A stretch of DNA of 64,000 bases from Pseudomonas segetis (GCF_900188155.1 NZ_FZOG01000008.1:62001-126000), one strand, 5' to 3'. Counted from the stretch's first letter, positions 24,895 through 34,763 are shown. The notes: generated by a model from the letters alone, not told the origin. Made by a program: numbers and translations.

Positions 24895-26577
24895 ATGCTG
24901 CTTAAACTGAAAACCAAAGTGGTGCTGCTGGCACTCATACCTGTATTGCTCTTTGCCTTGGTCATTAGTGGCGCGGCAGCATGGGTATTGCAGAACCTCG
25001 CGACCCAAGAACTCAAAGAGACTCGCGAGCGCCTGCTACAAGAAAGCCGTAATGAACTACAACATTACGCACAGATCGCATTGGGCTCGGTGCAGAGCCT
25101 GTATGACAATGCCGCCCCTGGCGATATGGCCAGCCGTGAGCAAGCCATCGCCATTCTGTCGAAGATCAAGTACGGCAAGGACGGTTATTTCTTCGCTCAT
25201 GACTCCAATGTAGTTCGCCTGTTTCGCGGCGACAGCCCCGTGGATGTAGGCAAGAATTTAAACGACCGACGTGATTCCAATGGCGTGTATATCAATCGCG
25301 AATTGGTCAGAGTCGCCAAGGACAACACCAACTACGTCAACTACAGCTCGCCACTGCCGACTGACGACTCGGTAATGGTGCCGAAAATGGCTTACAGCTA
25401 TTACCTGCCAAAGTGGGACATGGCCCTGGGTACGGCGATCAACCTTGACGGTGTCGAGGCGCAGATCGCCAAGGTGCAGGTTGCGATTGATCAGCGCATC
25501 AGCACCATTATCAGCAGCATTGTGGTGGTCGCGATTGTATTGCTGGTGGTATTCGGTATTGCCGGCGTGGTGCTGAGCAACACCTTCCTGCGTCCACTGC
25601 AGCAGATCAAGAACAACCTCGATGACATTGCAGCCGGTGAAGGAGACCTGACCCGCCGCCTGCCCATCAATGGCGACGATGAGCTTGGCCAACTGGCTGG
25701 CTCGTTCAACCGCTTTATCGAGAAGATTCACGGCATGGTCAGCCAGATGGTCGATGTAACAAGCCAGTTGACCGAGCTTGTGGGCCAGGTGTCGACGCAG
25801 GCACAACGCTCCGAAGACGCCATGGAGCGCCAGCGCCACGAGACCGACCAGGTTGCAACCGCGATCAACGAAATGTCGGCAGCCGCGCAAGAGGTCGCAC
25901 AAAGCGCCCAGGGTGCGGCAGAGGCAGCACAAAAGACCGACACCGAAGGCCAGGCTGCGAAAAAAGTGGTCGACGGCAGCATCGAGCGCATCCACACCCT
26001 GGTGCAGGACATTCGCGACAGCGGCTTGTCCCTGGATACCTTGCAAAAGGACGTGACCTCGATTGTCAGCGTGCTTGATGTGATTCGCTCAATCGCCGAG
26101 CAGACCAACCTGCTCGCGCTCAATGCCGCGATCGAGGCGGCACGCGCCGGTGAAGCCGGACGTGGCTTTGCCGTGGTTGCCGATGAGGTGCGCGCACTGG
26201 CCAGCCGCACACAGCAGAGCACCCAGGAAATTCAAGGCATGATCGACCGCTTGCAGAAAGGCACCCAGGATGCGGTCACCTCGATGCAGCGCTCCAGTGA
26301 CGCTGGCGATGTAACCCGCGAGCAAGCCAACCATGCAGGCACCTCGCTGGACGCCATTGCACAGCTGATCGGCACCATCAATGCAATGAACGCGCAGATC
26401 GCCAGTGCAGCCGAGGAGCAGACCGCGGTGGCCGAAGAGATCAACCGCAGCGTGCACAAGATTGCGGTGGCGGTGGACAACGTGGCGGATGAAACCCAGC
26501 AAGGCGCTCAAACTGCGCGCCACCTGGCCGGGTTGGGTGATCGCCTGGGCTCGCTGGCGCGCCAGTTCCGTATCTGA
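24895..26577 (+). CDS. Methyl-accepting chemotaxis protein with single Cache domain
   Basis: A 560-residue chemoreceptor. Membrane helix 1 is at about 9-33, a periplasmic sCache_2-type domain at 40-190 (YGKDGYFFAHDSN, NYSSPLP, YYLPKWDMALGTAI), membrane helix 2 at about 203-227, HAMP at 228-280, and the cytoplasmic signalling domain to the end. The hairpin tip (EQTNLLALNAAIEAARAGEA) is intact. Cache receptors of this type in Pseudomonas often sense small organic acids; the ligand is not determinable here. There is no C-terminal CheR-binding pentapeptide. An intrinsic terminator follows. Confidence 0.92.
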   Translation: MLLKLKTKVVLLALIPVLLFALVISGAAAWVLQNLATQELKETRERLLQESRNELQHYAQIALGSVQSLYDNAAPGDMASREQAIAILSKIKYGKDGYFFAHDSNVVRLFRGDSPVDVGKNLNDRRDSNGVYINRELVRVAKDNTNYVNYSSPLPTDDSVMVPKMAYSYYLPKWDMALGTAINLDGVEAQIAKVQVAIDQRISTIISSIVVVAIVLLVVFGIAGVVLSNTFLRPLQQIKNNLDDIAAGEGDLTRRLPINGDDELGQLAGSFNRFIEKIHGMVSQMVDVTSQLTELVGQVSTQAQRSEDAMERQRHETDQVATAINEMSAAAQEVAQSAQGAAEAAQKTDTEGQAAKKVVDGSIERIHTLVQDIRDSGLSLDTLQKDVTSIVSVLDVIRSIAEQTNLLALNAAIEAARAGEAGRGFAVVADEVRALASRTQQSTQEIQGMIDRLQKGTQDAVTSMQRSSDAGDVTREQANHAGTSLDAIAQLIGTINAMNAQIASAAEEQTAVAEEINRSVHKIAVAVDNVADETQQGAQTARHLAGLGDRLGSLARQFRI

Positions 26578-26607
26578 CGCCTTAGCCGCACGGCGGCAAA
26601 GCAGCAC

Positions 26608-26638
26608 AAAAATGGCGACGTCTGTCGCCATTTTTATT
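26608..26638 (+). terminator. Intrinsic terminator after chemoreceptor gene
   Basis: AAAAATGGCGAC (26608-26619) pairs with GTCGCCATTTTT (26624-26635) around GTCT, with a T-tract in the 3' arm. It may also serve the convergent MscS gene. Confidence 0.85.
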
Positions 26639-26676
26639 GCGCGGGCCTTTTGCCGGCTTCAGCGCACAGCAGCGTT

Positions 26677-28308
26677 TTATTTATCCGAGGCAGCGCCTGG
26701 CTCCCGAGCGGGAGCCGCATACCAATTCTCACGAGGCACCAGCTTGGCGTCCTGCGGGTCTGCCAGGTAATGTGGAGACATGATCGCCACGCCGTACTCA
26801 TTGAATACATCCTGAATATGGGCATGCAACACGCTGAGTAGCTGAGCCCGCGGCCGCGGCTCACTGGGGATGGCTTTCGCAACGAGGCGGTATTCAGGGT
26901 AGAAATCTGAAAGCGCGGTCTGGAACACCTGCGGTGCTGGCTCCATGACGATACCATCGGTGCGCTTGGCGGCCTCAAGCAACATGGCTTCGACCTGTCG
27001 CCACGGAGTGTCATAACCGATGGTGACGACAGTATCGACCACATACCCACTGCCATCGACAGTGCGTGAATAGTTCTTGGTCACGCCGCTGGTGATCATC
27101 GCATTGGGAATCGTCAACACTTCACCCAAACCGGTGCGAATCGTGGTGGTGAACATCCCAAGCTCGGTGACCGTACCTTCGTGCCCGCCTACACTGACGA
27201 ACTCGCCCGGACGCAAAGTCCGCGAATAGGTGAGGATCAGCCCTGCCGCAGCTTGCCCGACCACGCTCGACGCGCCGAGGGAGATCATCAGACCGACCAA
27301 CACCGACAACCCCTTGAAAGCGTCGGTTCCGGCACCCGGCAAATAGGGATAAGCCATGGCCAGGGCAAACAGCCAGATCGCAATGGAGGTCAGCCGCATT
27401 GTCGGCTGCAAGGTTTCACCGCTCAGCCAACTGATGGTCCCGGGGCGCGCCATGCGCATCAGCAAACTACGGGTAAAACCGATAATCCCGCGTGCCATGA
27501 AGAAGATAGCAACAGCGATGGCCAGCCCCGGCAAGGCATCAATCACACCTTGCAAGACATACTTGGCCAGGTTGTACAGGTAGACGTTGAGGCTCTCTCC
27601 CCACGGCCGGGTATAGGGGAAACGCGAAAGCACGAAACTCAGCCACTGATAACTGAACAACAGCACCAGCATCCAGTACAAGAGCCACAAAAGGCGATCG
27701 ACCAGGTAATAGATATTCTTGATATCGATCAGCGGCGTGTGTCCCACCTTGAGGGCGCTGGTGTGACGCTGCATCAAGCGTGGCAACTGGTTGGCAAGCA
27801 TGCGCCGAACCCAGCTCACGCCACGCAGCAGGACAAAGTAGATCAATGTAGCGACCAGGCTCAGGCCCGCAGCCATAAGCATGAAATGCACATTGCGCGT
27901 TTGCTGCGTCTCGGCCACCACGATGCGCAGTTTTTCGGCGGCTATCTCGGCGGTTTCTCGTGCGGAACTAGCTGCGGTATCAATGTCGCCGGGGGAAATA
28001 ATAAAGGCTCGCCGCTGCCCGAGCAGGACGACGTAGCTCTTGAGCACCGGCTCAATCCTGACAGCCAGGGCTTCATTGCCGTCCAAGGCCTCATTAATTA
28101 CCGCGCGTGCACGACCGACACGTTGCTCGGGGGTCTCGCTAAGCAGCGTTGCACGCAGTACAACGATGCTTCTGTTGGCAATTGTCAACTCGGCGGGCAC
28201 ACCTTCGGCAACCATCGGCGAGGCGTCATCCGCCGAGGCTAGCGAAAACCAACTTGACCACAGAACACAGCAGCAAACAGCCATCCAGAAGTTGCCTACA
28301 ACACGCAT
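26677..28308 (-). CDS. MscS-family mechanosensitive ion channel
   Basis: A 543-residue protein. The ATG at 28308 has GGAG 8 bases upstream and is followed by a signal peptide (NFWMAVCCCVLWSSWFSLAS). An extracytoplasmic region with heptad-like helices comes next, then about five membrane helices. The pore helix (LVGLMISLGASSVVGQAAAG) and the MscS beta domain (RPGEFVSVGGHEGTVTELG, TIPNAMI) are well conserved. It is larger than E. coli MscS (286 residues), so it belongs to the extended MscS/YbdG-like group that opens under hypo-osmotic stress. It stands alone, facing the chemoreceptor gene. Confidence 0.88.
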   Translation of the reverse strand: MRVVGNFWMAVCCCVLWSSWFSLASADDASPMVAEGVPAELTIANRSIVVLRATLLSETPEQRVGRARAVINEALDGNEALAVRIEPVLKSYVVLLGQRRAFIISPGDIDTAASSARETAEIAAEKLRIVVAETQQTRNVHFMLMAAGLSLVATLIYFVLLRGVSWVRRMLANQLPRLMQRHTSALKVGHTPLIDIKNIYYLVDRLLWLLYWMLVLLFSYQWLSFVLSRFPYTRPWGESLNVYLYNLAKYVLQGVIDALPGLAIAVAIFFMARGIIGFTRSLLMRMARPGTISWLSGETLQPTMRLTSIAIWLFALAMAYPYLPGAGTDAFKGLSVLVGLMISLGASSVVGQAAAGLILTYSRTLRPGEFVSVGGHEGTVTELGMFTTTIRTGLGEVLTIPNAMITSGVTKNYSRTVDGSGYVVDTVVTIGYDTPWRQVEAMLLEAAKRTDGIVMEPAPQVFQTALSDFYPEYRLVAKAIPSEPRPRAQLLSVLHAHIQDVFNEYGVAIMSPHYLADPQDAKLVPRENWYAAPAREPGAASDK

Positions 28309-28338
28309 TACTGACTCTCCATCATGCGGACTACTCAA

Positions 28339-28945
28339 GTTTTGTGGGCCCCATCGCGCCAGCGCAAGAGCTTTTCAAGCCTCTGCACAACAGCGAGCGG
28401 GAGCATCATTCAACAGCGACAGCGGCAACAATTTCCAAACTAAACTGGCGTTCCTCGGACAAGGAATAGCCGACGTTCCAGGGGCTCAAGCATTTGGGAC
28501 AGGCTTGAGTACAACAGCTTGGCGCCACCTTGGCAGTACGCCCAGCGAACTCACCTCAACGGTTAGCGCTTTTGCTGCAAGCGTAGACCAACTCAAGGCC
28601 CTATGCGGTGCCATCAGCCAGTTTGCGCATTCAGGACATGGCACTGGATAACCGGCTTGATTGGCCGGCATTGCGCGCGGATTTCGGCGCGCGATAGTAC
28701 CTGAACCCATCAAGCCTGCAATGAAAATCAGCGCAGGCAGAGCTGGCGTAATTTGTCAAATATATGGCGGGTCATGCCAATAATTGCAATTGATTAGGTT
28801 CCAGAATCAGGCTTCTGCATACGAAGAGACAGCAATGGCTGGAGGTATCTCGATGCGATTGGCTCAATGCTGCTGACTGCGTCCTCTAACCAAACCATCA
28901 CAGCCGAAGCTGTTGATAAGCCAAAACAATAACGAGGAACCTGAT
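28339..28945. other. 600-bp gene-free region upstream of the cupin gene
   Basis: No convincing gene is visible on either strand. It contains two TGYCAA words spaced exactly 21 bp apart (28754 and 28775; TGTCAA and TGCCAA) within an AT-rich patch, suitable for an AraC-type regulator. A Crc/Hfq-like AACAATAAC lies at 28925-28933 beside the ribosome-binding site of the cupin gene. Confidence 0.45.
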
Positions 28946-29458
28946 ATGGCCCTGCCAGAAACCTTTACCCATCAAGACGAATTGCTCACGATCTCAAGCA
29001 ACGCCCAGCCCTTCCTTGATGGCCTGCTGCACCCCGGCATCAGCGTTGCGCCAATGTTTCTTGATACACACAACGGCGTGTGGTGCCTGCGCGTCAAGTT
29101 CAAACCAGGTGTAACCCTGCCGCTCCACTACCACACCGGCGTGGTTCACTTCTACACAATGTCTGGTTGCTGGTACTACACCGAGTACCCGGACCAGAAG
29201 CAAACTGCTGGCAGCTATCTGTTCGAACCAGGTGGATCAATCCATCAATTGAATGTCCCTGCCGATAACACCGAAGACACTGATACCTTCATGATTGTTT
29301 TCGGCGCAAACGTCAACTTCACCGAAACCGGCGAATACATCAATATGATGGACGCGGGCCTGATCAAGACTTGGGTTGACCAAGCGATCAAGGAGCAGCC
29401 AGGCGCGGAAGATGTCCGCTACATCAGCAGCCCGGTGCCGAGCTTCACCAAGTCCTGA
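28946..29458 (+). CDS. Cupin dioxygenase, 2,4'-dihydroxyacetophenone dioxygenase family
   Basis: A 170-residue single-domain cupin. The metal motif is visible as PLHYHTGVVHFYTMSGCWYY (His-x-His plus the later Tyr/His positions), and FEPGGSIHQLNVP supplies the second cupin motif with its His. The family (2,4'-dihydroxyacetophenone dioxygenase, ChrR-like cupins) cleaves carbon-carbon bonds next to carbonyls using iron. The substrate here is unknown. AGGA precedes the ATG at 28946 by 8 bases; the 11 in-frame residues upstream are not used. It leads a rightward group with an outer-membrane transporter, a sulfatase and a DUF1254 protein. Confidence 0.75.
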   Translation: MALPETFTHQDELLTISSNAQPFLDGLLHPGISVAPMFLDTHNGVWCLRVKFKPGVTLPLHYHTGVVHFYTMSGCWYYTEYPDQKQTAGSYLFEPGGSIHQLNVPADNTEDTDTFMIVFGANVNFTETGEYINMMDAGLIKTWVDQAIKEQPGAEDVRYISSPVPSFTKS

Positions 29459-29678
29459 GTTGGGCAGAACGCCACCTCAACACGCCTGCTGAATGCGGTC
29501 TCAACCCTTCCAGGCGTTTTAGGGCTTTAACAAAGGTTTAGCGTTGCGCCGACAGCGCTATACGCCAGGGCCAAATTTCATCATGTCAAACCCGTCAGTC
29601 TAGCCAGCCGGTCTATGCTTGAATCCGTGTGTCCATAGGTGCATGCACTCATTCAACGGCGTACAGGGAATGCAGTAG

Positions 29679-30494
29679 ATGAACAATAAAATCTCACCGG
29701 CAAGCGTCTTGGCAATGTCATCGGTTATGACACTCGGCAGCAGTGCTTACGCGGCGGAAAAAAGCAGTGCAGAACTGGCCAAGCAACTGGCCAACCCTGT
29801 CGCCGCGTTGATCAGCGTGCCCTTCCAGTATAACTATGATGAGAATATCGGCCCGGATGATAAAGGCAGTCGCCATACCCTGAATATCCAACCGGTCATC
29901 CCGATGGATATCAGTGAAGACTGGAACCTTATTTCCCGGACTATTTTGCCGATAATCGACCAAACCGATATCGCCCCCGGAACAGGCAACCAAAGCGGTA
30001 CCGGTGATGTGGTACAGAGCCTGTTTCTCTCACCCAAGGCGCCAACATCCAACGGCTGGATCTGGGGTGTTGGCCCGGCTTTTCTCTTGCCCACAGGTTC
30101 CGATGACTTGCTCACGGCTGATAAATGGGGCATTGGGCCTACCGCCGTGGCCCTAAAGCAGTCAGGCCCCTGGACCTTCGGCGCGCTGACCAACCATATC
30201 TCCAGTGTTGCCGGCGAAGATGACCGCGCCGATGTGAGCAGCACGCTATTGCAACCCTTCCTGGTTTACGGAACCCCCAATGGCGTGACCTATACCGTCA
30301 ATACGGAAGCGACGTACGACTGGAAAGGTAATGAAGGCGCCATCCCTATCAACTTTCAAATTAACAAGGTCAGCAAAATTGCTGGGCAAATGATCCAGTA
30401 CGGTGCTGGCCTGCGTTATTGGGCGCAAAGCACTGAGTCGGGTCCCGAGGGTCTGGCTTTTCGCCTCAACTTTGTCTTGTTGTTCCCTAAGTAA
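29679..30494 (+). CDS. Outer-membrane transporter-like protein (phenol MetA-pathway family)
   Basis: A 271-residue exported protein with signal peptide (SVLAMSSVMTLGSSAYA) and a beta-rich body typical of outer-membrane barrels (VPFQYNYDENIGP, WGVGPAFLLPTGS). The family is often annotated as transporter or MetA-pathway of phenol degradation and is linked to uptake of hydrophobic substrates. AACAATAAA directly after the ATG (29682-29690) is a Crc/Hfq-type motif. It lies between the cupin and arylsulfatase genes on the same strand and probably serves the same pathway. Confidence 0.78.
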   Translation: MNNKISPASVLAMSSVMTLGSSAYAAEKSSAELAKQLANPVAALISVPFQYNYDENIGPDDKGSRHTLNIQPVIPMDISEDWNLISRTILPIIDQTDIAPGTGNQSGTGDVVQSLFLSPKAPTSNGWIWGVGPAFLLPTGSDDLLTADKWGIGPTAVALKQSGPWTFGALTNHISSVAGEDDRADVSSTLLQPFLVYGTPNGVTYTVNTEATYDWKGNEGAIPINFQINKVSKIAGQMIQYGAGLRYWAQSTESGPEGLAFRLNFVLLFPK

Positions 30495-30495
30495 G

Positions 30496-30562
30496 AATGC
30501 CTATTCATGACGCATAGCTGGTGCCATGCATCCACTGGCAACGCATTCGAGATTAGGCATTC
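30496..30562. repeat. Inverted repeat between transporter and sulfatase genes
   Basis: GAATGCCTA (30496-30504) is repeated inverted as TAGGCATTC (30554-30562), with a smaller nested TGCCA/TGGCA pair. It begins one base after the transporter stop and may be an attenuator or partial terminator. Confidence 0.4.
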
Positions 30563-30600
30563 CACGACCAATCTGCCTCCTGATTAAAAGGAATTGTGCG

Positions 30601-32949
30601 ATGAGAATCTGGAATCTGCCTGCCGTGGCTATATTGTTGGCAGCCCCTGTGCTATCGATGGCGGCGGAGGTGGCCGAATGGCCAGATCGTAGCGTCCTGC
30701 CCATTTCGCTATCCCCCTTCAAAGGTAAAATTGGCAAGGACTACACCCAAACCAAGGATGACTGGCAACAGGTACCAACAGCCCCAGAGGGCGCCCCCAA
30801 TGTGCTGGTGGTGCTGCTCGACGACGTCGGCTTTGGCCAGACCAGCACCTTTGGCGGCTTGATCCCGACACCGAACCTGGACAAGCTGGCTTCCGAAGGC
30901 TTGAAGTTCAACCGCTTCCATACCACGGCTATCTGTGGCCCATCACGCGCAGCCTTGCTTACCGGGCGCAATCATCACGATACAGGCAATGGCTTCTTGA
31001 TGGAGTGGGCGACAGGCCTGCCTAACTACAACACCATGATCCAGCGTGATACAGCGACCATTGGTGAGATTCTCAAGGACAATGGCTACAGCACCTCTTG
31101 GCTTGGCAAAAACCACAACACCCCTGACTGGGAAAGCTCGGTTGCCGGCCCTTTTGACCGTTGGCCAACAGGCTTGGGTTTTGAATACTTCTTCGGCTTC
31201 AACGCCGGTGAAACCAACCAGTACTACCCGACCATTTTCGAGAACACCAAAGCTGTAAATCCGGACAAGTCACCTGAAGAGGGCTACCACTTCATGACTG
31301 ACATAACGGATCGAGCCATTGCCCGTGTGCGCTACTCCAAAAGCGTTGCGCCCAATAAGCCGTTCTTTATGTACTTTGCCCCCGGTGCCATGCATGCCCC
31401 ACATCAGGTATCCAAAGAGTGGCGCGACAAGTTCAAGGGCAAGTTCGACATGGGTTGGGACAAATACCGCGAGGTGGTTTACCAGCAACAGCTTGATATG
31501 GGCATCATCCCTAAAGGCACAAAACTTACGCCACGCCCTGAATGGGTGCCGGCATGGGACTCATTGTCTGCTGATCAGAAAAAACTCTATACCCGCCTGA
31601 TGGAAAACTACGCTGGCTTCTTTGCCTTCGCCGACCATGAAATTGGCCGTCTGCTGGATTCGATCAAGCAACTGCCTGATGCCGACAACACCATGGTCAT
31701 TTACATCGCAGGTGATAACGGCGCCTCGGCAGAAGGCGGCCCGGACGGCACAGTAAACGAGATCAAGGCGCTCAATGGACAGCCGACCACCATTGAGGAA
31801 ACCCTCAAGCGTTACGATGAAATTGGCGGCCCTAATACCGAGCCACATTATCCAGTAGGCTGGGCGTGGGCGGGGAACACCCCGTTTCAGTGGGTTAAAC
31901 AGGTGGCCTCGCACCTCGGCGGCACACGCAACCCAATGGTGGTTTCATGGCCAGCCAAGATCAAGCCAGATACCCATCCACGCGACCAGTTTCTGCACTT
32001 GGTCGATATAGTGCCGACCATTCTTGAAGCAGCACACCTGCCAATGCCGACCAAAGTAAAGGGTGTTGAGCAAAAGCCTCTGGCCGGTGCATCGTTCCTC
32101 AGTGCATTTACCGACGCCAAGGCACCATCGCCTCGTGACGAGCAATACTTCGAAGTCTTGTCCAACCGTTCGGTTTACTCCAAGGGCTGGAAAGCTGATG
32201 CGCAGCACACTCTGCCTTGGCGCCAAGACCTTGCTCCAGGCAATTGGGACAAGGACAAGTGGGAGCTTTATAACCTCAACGAAGATTTCAGCGAAGCTAA
32301 CGACTTAGCCGCGCAGATGCCTGAAAAAGTAGAGGAAATGAAGAAGAAGTTTGACGAATTGGCAACCAAATACAACGTCTATCCATTGGACGACCGCGGC
32401 GCTGCCCGCCTGGCCGTGCCTAAGCCTGGTGTGCCCGGCTCGGACCCTAAAGCCAAGCGGTACACCTACTATGCTGGGGCAACTCATTTGCCAGAAACCG
32501 CAGCACCACAGATGAAAAACCGCTCCTGGACATTAACTGCAGGCATTAAAACCGAAGGTTCGAAAACAAGTGGTGTGGTCATGGCCTTCGGTGGTGTCGC
32601 GGCAGGTATTTCGATCTATCTCGATAAAGGTGTGCCGGTATTCCATTACAACTGGTTTGAAGAAAATCGCTACATAATCAAGGGCGACAAGCCACTGCCA
32701 GCAGGCGAATCCACACTCAAGGTCGACTTTGTCTACGATGGGGGCGGTGCTGGCAAAGGCGGCATGGCAACCATCTCGGTTGATGGCAAGAAAGTCGCTG
32801 AAGGTCGTGTCGACAAAACCGTGGCAGGCCGCTTTGGAATCGATACGTTCGGCATCGGTGAAGACAGCGCCCAGCCCGTAGTGAACACCTACAAGCCCCC
32901 ATTCCCTTTCGAAGGTGAAATCGAAAAAGTAGTAATCGATCTCAAATAA
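30601..32949 (+). CDS. Secreted arylsulfatase
   Basis: A 782-residue protein with signal peptide (MRIWNLPAVAILLAAPVLSMAA). The metal-binding VLVVLLDDVGFGQTSTFGG comes first, with Asp74 and Asp75. The sulfatase signature CGPSRAALLTGR follows, where Cys112 would be converted to formylglycine. Downstream come GNHHDTG-like and AGDNGASAEGG metal sites. The last 150 residues are an all-beta domain often found in bacterial arylsulfatases. It hydrolyses sulfate esters in the periplasm or outside; the substrate is unknown. AGGA lies 9 bases before the ATG at 30601, which sets the start. No formylglycine-generating enzyme gene is in the window. Confidence 0.9.
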   Translation: MRIWNLPAVAILLAAPVLSMAAEVAEWPDRSVLPISLSPFKGKIGKDYTQTKDDWQQVPTAPEGAPNVLVVLLDDVGFGQTSTFGGLIPTPNLDKLASEGLKFNRFHTTAICGPSRAALLTGRNHHDTGNGFLMEWATGLPNYNTMIQRDTATIGEILKDNGYSTSWLGKNHNTPDWESSVAGPFDRWPTGLGFEYFFGFNAGETNQYYPTIFENTKAVNPDKSPEEGYHFMTDITDRAIARVRYSKSVAPNKPFFMYFAPGAMHAPHQVSKEWRDKFKGKFDMGWDKYREVVYQQQLDMGIIPKGTKLTPRPEWVPAWDSLSADQKKLYTRLMENYAGFFAFADHEIGRLLDSIKQLPDADNTMVIYIAGDNGASAEGGPDGTVNEIKALNGQPTTIEETLKRYDEIGGPNTEPHYPVGWAWAGNTPFQWVKQVASHLGGTRNPMVVSWPAKIKPDTHPRDQFLHLVDIVPTILEAAHLPMPTKVKGVEQKPLAGASFLSAFTDAKAPSPRDEQYFEVLSNRSVYSKGWKADAQHTLPWRQDLAPGNWDKDKWELYNLNEDFSEANDLAAQMPEKVEEMKKKFDELATKYNVYPLDDRGAARLAVPKPGVPGSDPKAKRYTYYAGATHLPETAAPQMKNRSWTLTAGIKTEGSKTSGVVMAFGGVAAGISIYLDKGVPVFHYNWFEENRYIIKGDKPLPAGESTLKVDFVYDGGGAGKGGMATISVDGKKVAEGRVDKTVAGRFGIDTFGIGEDSAQPVVNTYKPPFPFEGEIEKVVIDLK

Positions 32950-33070
32950 GGACGCCTCATCTACTTATCGCTGCGCCCAGCACATAGCCGTGCGGGGTGC
33001 AGCTGTGTCTTTTCTGAACCATTCAGGATGCGTTAAGTACAAGATCAATGAAGCACTACAGGAAGTTCAC

Positions 33071-34366
33071 ATGAAATGGACCATGTTTGCCGCCACCTTG
33101 TTTTCACTGGCGACTCCAGCCTTCGCCCAGATTCCGGACAAGGTTGCGCAAGACGCCTACATCTATGCCTACTCGATTGATGAGGCTTACAAGTTTTTCT
33201 ATAAAACGGCGGTCAAGACCGATACCCCCCTGAATCGCTTCCAGAACATCAGGCACCTGGCCGATGACACCTACACCGATCACCCGACCATCAACAACGA
33301 CACCCTGCACCTCATGGGCTGGCTGGATGTGGCCTCTGAACCCGTGATTGTCAGCGTGCCGAACATGGACAAGGGCCGCTACTGGATCTTGCACACCATG
33401 GACATGGGTCACTACACAACATCAATGATCGGCTCGCGCACCCGCGGCACCGAAGGCGGCAATTTCATGTTCGCCGCAACCGATTGGAAAGGTGAAGTAC
33501 CTCCCAGTGTGGACGAGGTGGTACGGGTTGACTCTAATCTGATCAAGCTCATGGGGCGGATCATGGCCACCGGGCCAAAGGATGAAAAGATAGCGCTCAA
33601 CTATATGGATGACTGGAACGTGCGTACGCTTTCAGTCTACCTAGGCCTGCCAGGACCGAAGGAAAAACAGCGAACCTACCCCGACCCGGCAAAGACTGAC
33701 TGGCTACAACGAGTCAACTTCGTGCTCTGCGACGGCAACATGGGCCAGGCTGATAAAATCTGGCTGGATCAGTTCACCTCTGTTGGCCTCAAGCCGTGCA
33801 AGGAAGACTTCACCCAGGATCAACTCGCCGCTGCGCAAAAAGGCGAAGAACTGGGCATGAAGCACATCAAGACACTCGCGCCAAAAATGACCGACTCCAC
33901 CCAGTTGCTGGGCACCCGTGAACAACTTGGCGATGGCGCACGTGACCTGTTCGCCGAAGGCACTTACCTGGGCCAGTGGGGCCTGCCGCCAGAGGAAAGC
34001 ACTTACCTCAAATCGGAAACAGGGAGCGACGGCAAGCCAATCAACGGCTCCAATGGCAAGGCGTACCGAATGCACTTCAAGGCTCCGGACGTTAGCCAGT
34101 TTTGGTCATACACCGTATATGGGTCCGACAACCGACTCATGGCCCATAACGAACTGAACCGTCATAGCCGTGGCGACCGCACCTTGAAAGCGGACGCTGA
34201 CGGGATGTACACCATCGAGCTTGCTGCCAAAGGGGACGCTAACAACCCTAATTACCTGCCGATCCCGGAGAAGGACGCCTACATCATCTTGCGTATGTAC
34301 GGCCCTAGCAAAGACGTGCAGAAAGGCAGTTATAAATTTCCGCCTCTGCAAGTGGTCAAGCCTTAG
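33071..34366 (+). CDS. DUF1254/DUF1214 domain secreted protein
   Basis: A 431-residue protein with signal peptide (KWTMFAATLFSLATPAFAQ). Residues 25-150 match DUF1254 (AQDAYIYAYSIDEAYKFFYK, SVPNMDKGRYWILHTMDM). The C-terminal 110 residues match DUF1214 (GSDNRLMAHNELNRHSRGDR, YIILRMYGPSK). The pair is common in proteobacteria and is frequently next to sulfatases, but its biochemical role is not established. AGGAAG lies 6 bases before the ATG at 33071. It starts 121 bp after the sulfatase gene on the same strand. Confidence 0.85.
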   Translation: MKWTMFAATLFSLATPAFAQIPDKVAQDAYIYAYSIDEAYKFFYKTAVKTDTPLNRFQNIRHLADDTYTDHPTINNDTLHLMGWLDVASEPVIVSVPNMDKGRYWILHTMDMGHYTTSMIGSRTRGTEGGNFMFAATDWKGEVPPSVDEVVRVDSNLIKLMGRIMATGPKDEKIALNYMDDWNVRTLSVYLGLPGPKEKQRTYPDPAKTDWLQRVNFVLCDGNMGQADKIWLDQFTSVGLKPCKEDFTQDQLAAAQKGEELGMKHIKTLAPKMTDSTQLLGTREQLGDGARDLFAEGTYLGQWGLPPEESTYLKSETGSDGKPINGSNGKAYRMHFKAPDVSQFWSYTVYGSDNRLMAHNELNRHSRGDRTLKADADGMYTIELAAKGDANNPNYLPIPEKDAYIILRMYGPSKDVQKGSYKFPPLQVVKP

Positions 34367-34377
34367 CTGCCTCGCGG

Positions 34378-34408
34378 CCCGGTAGCTCAAACCTGCAGAG
34401 CTATCGGG
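34378..34408 (+). terminator. Hairpin after DUF1254 gene
   Basis: CCCGGTAGCTC (34378-34388) pairs with GAGCTATCGGG (34398-34408), with one G-U type pair and a 9-base loop. There is no strong T-tract. The remaining stretch to 34720 shows no gene. Confidence 0.45.
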
Positions 34409-34714
34409 CAATGTCACCAATGGAATTCATTGCCCATAGCAAACGCGCTGATATGCCCCCTGCCAAACTGACCTCGCAGCCCCCATCTGCCTGACCACTC
34501 GATAAATCGCCATTGATGGGGTCGATATCCCTCCCCTGCACTAGGTTGTTACGCGCGCCAGCACAGCCTAGCCACAGGTATATGGACCTATCTCATTGTT
34601 GCCATAGATGGGCTGTTTCAGGGGCCGGTATGCCAGGTATTTTATCAATACGGCAGGCTAGAGCGCCGTAGCCTTGTTCGACAGCCCACATTCTTGCACC
34701 ACCAGACAACAGGC

Positions 34715-34749
34715 AAAAAAAAAGCGGTAGCCAGTTGGGCTACCGCTTT
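34715..34749 (-). terminator. Intrinsic terminator of the RND operon
   Basis: Read leftward, AAAGCGGTAGCC (34749-34738) pairs with GGCTACCGCTTT (34732-34721) and is followed by a run of T. It lies 15 bp past the RND stop. Confidence 0.9.
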
Positions 34750-34763
34750 GCTCAATAAACAGG

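Noticed and set aside
27181..28242. 353-residue plus-strand frame
   Set aside because: Antisense to the MscS gene, with His/Gln-rich composition typical of a shadow frame.
28040..28651. 203-residue plus-strand frame reaching into the empty region before the cupin gene
   Set aside because: Its first half is antisense to the MscS gene, there is no ribosome-binding site and no recognisable domain in the remainder.
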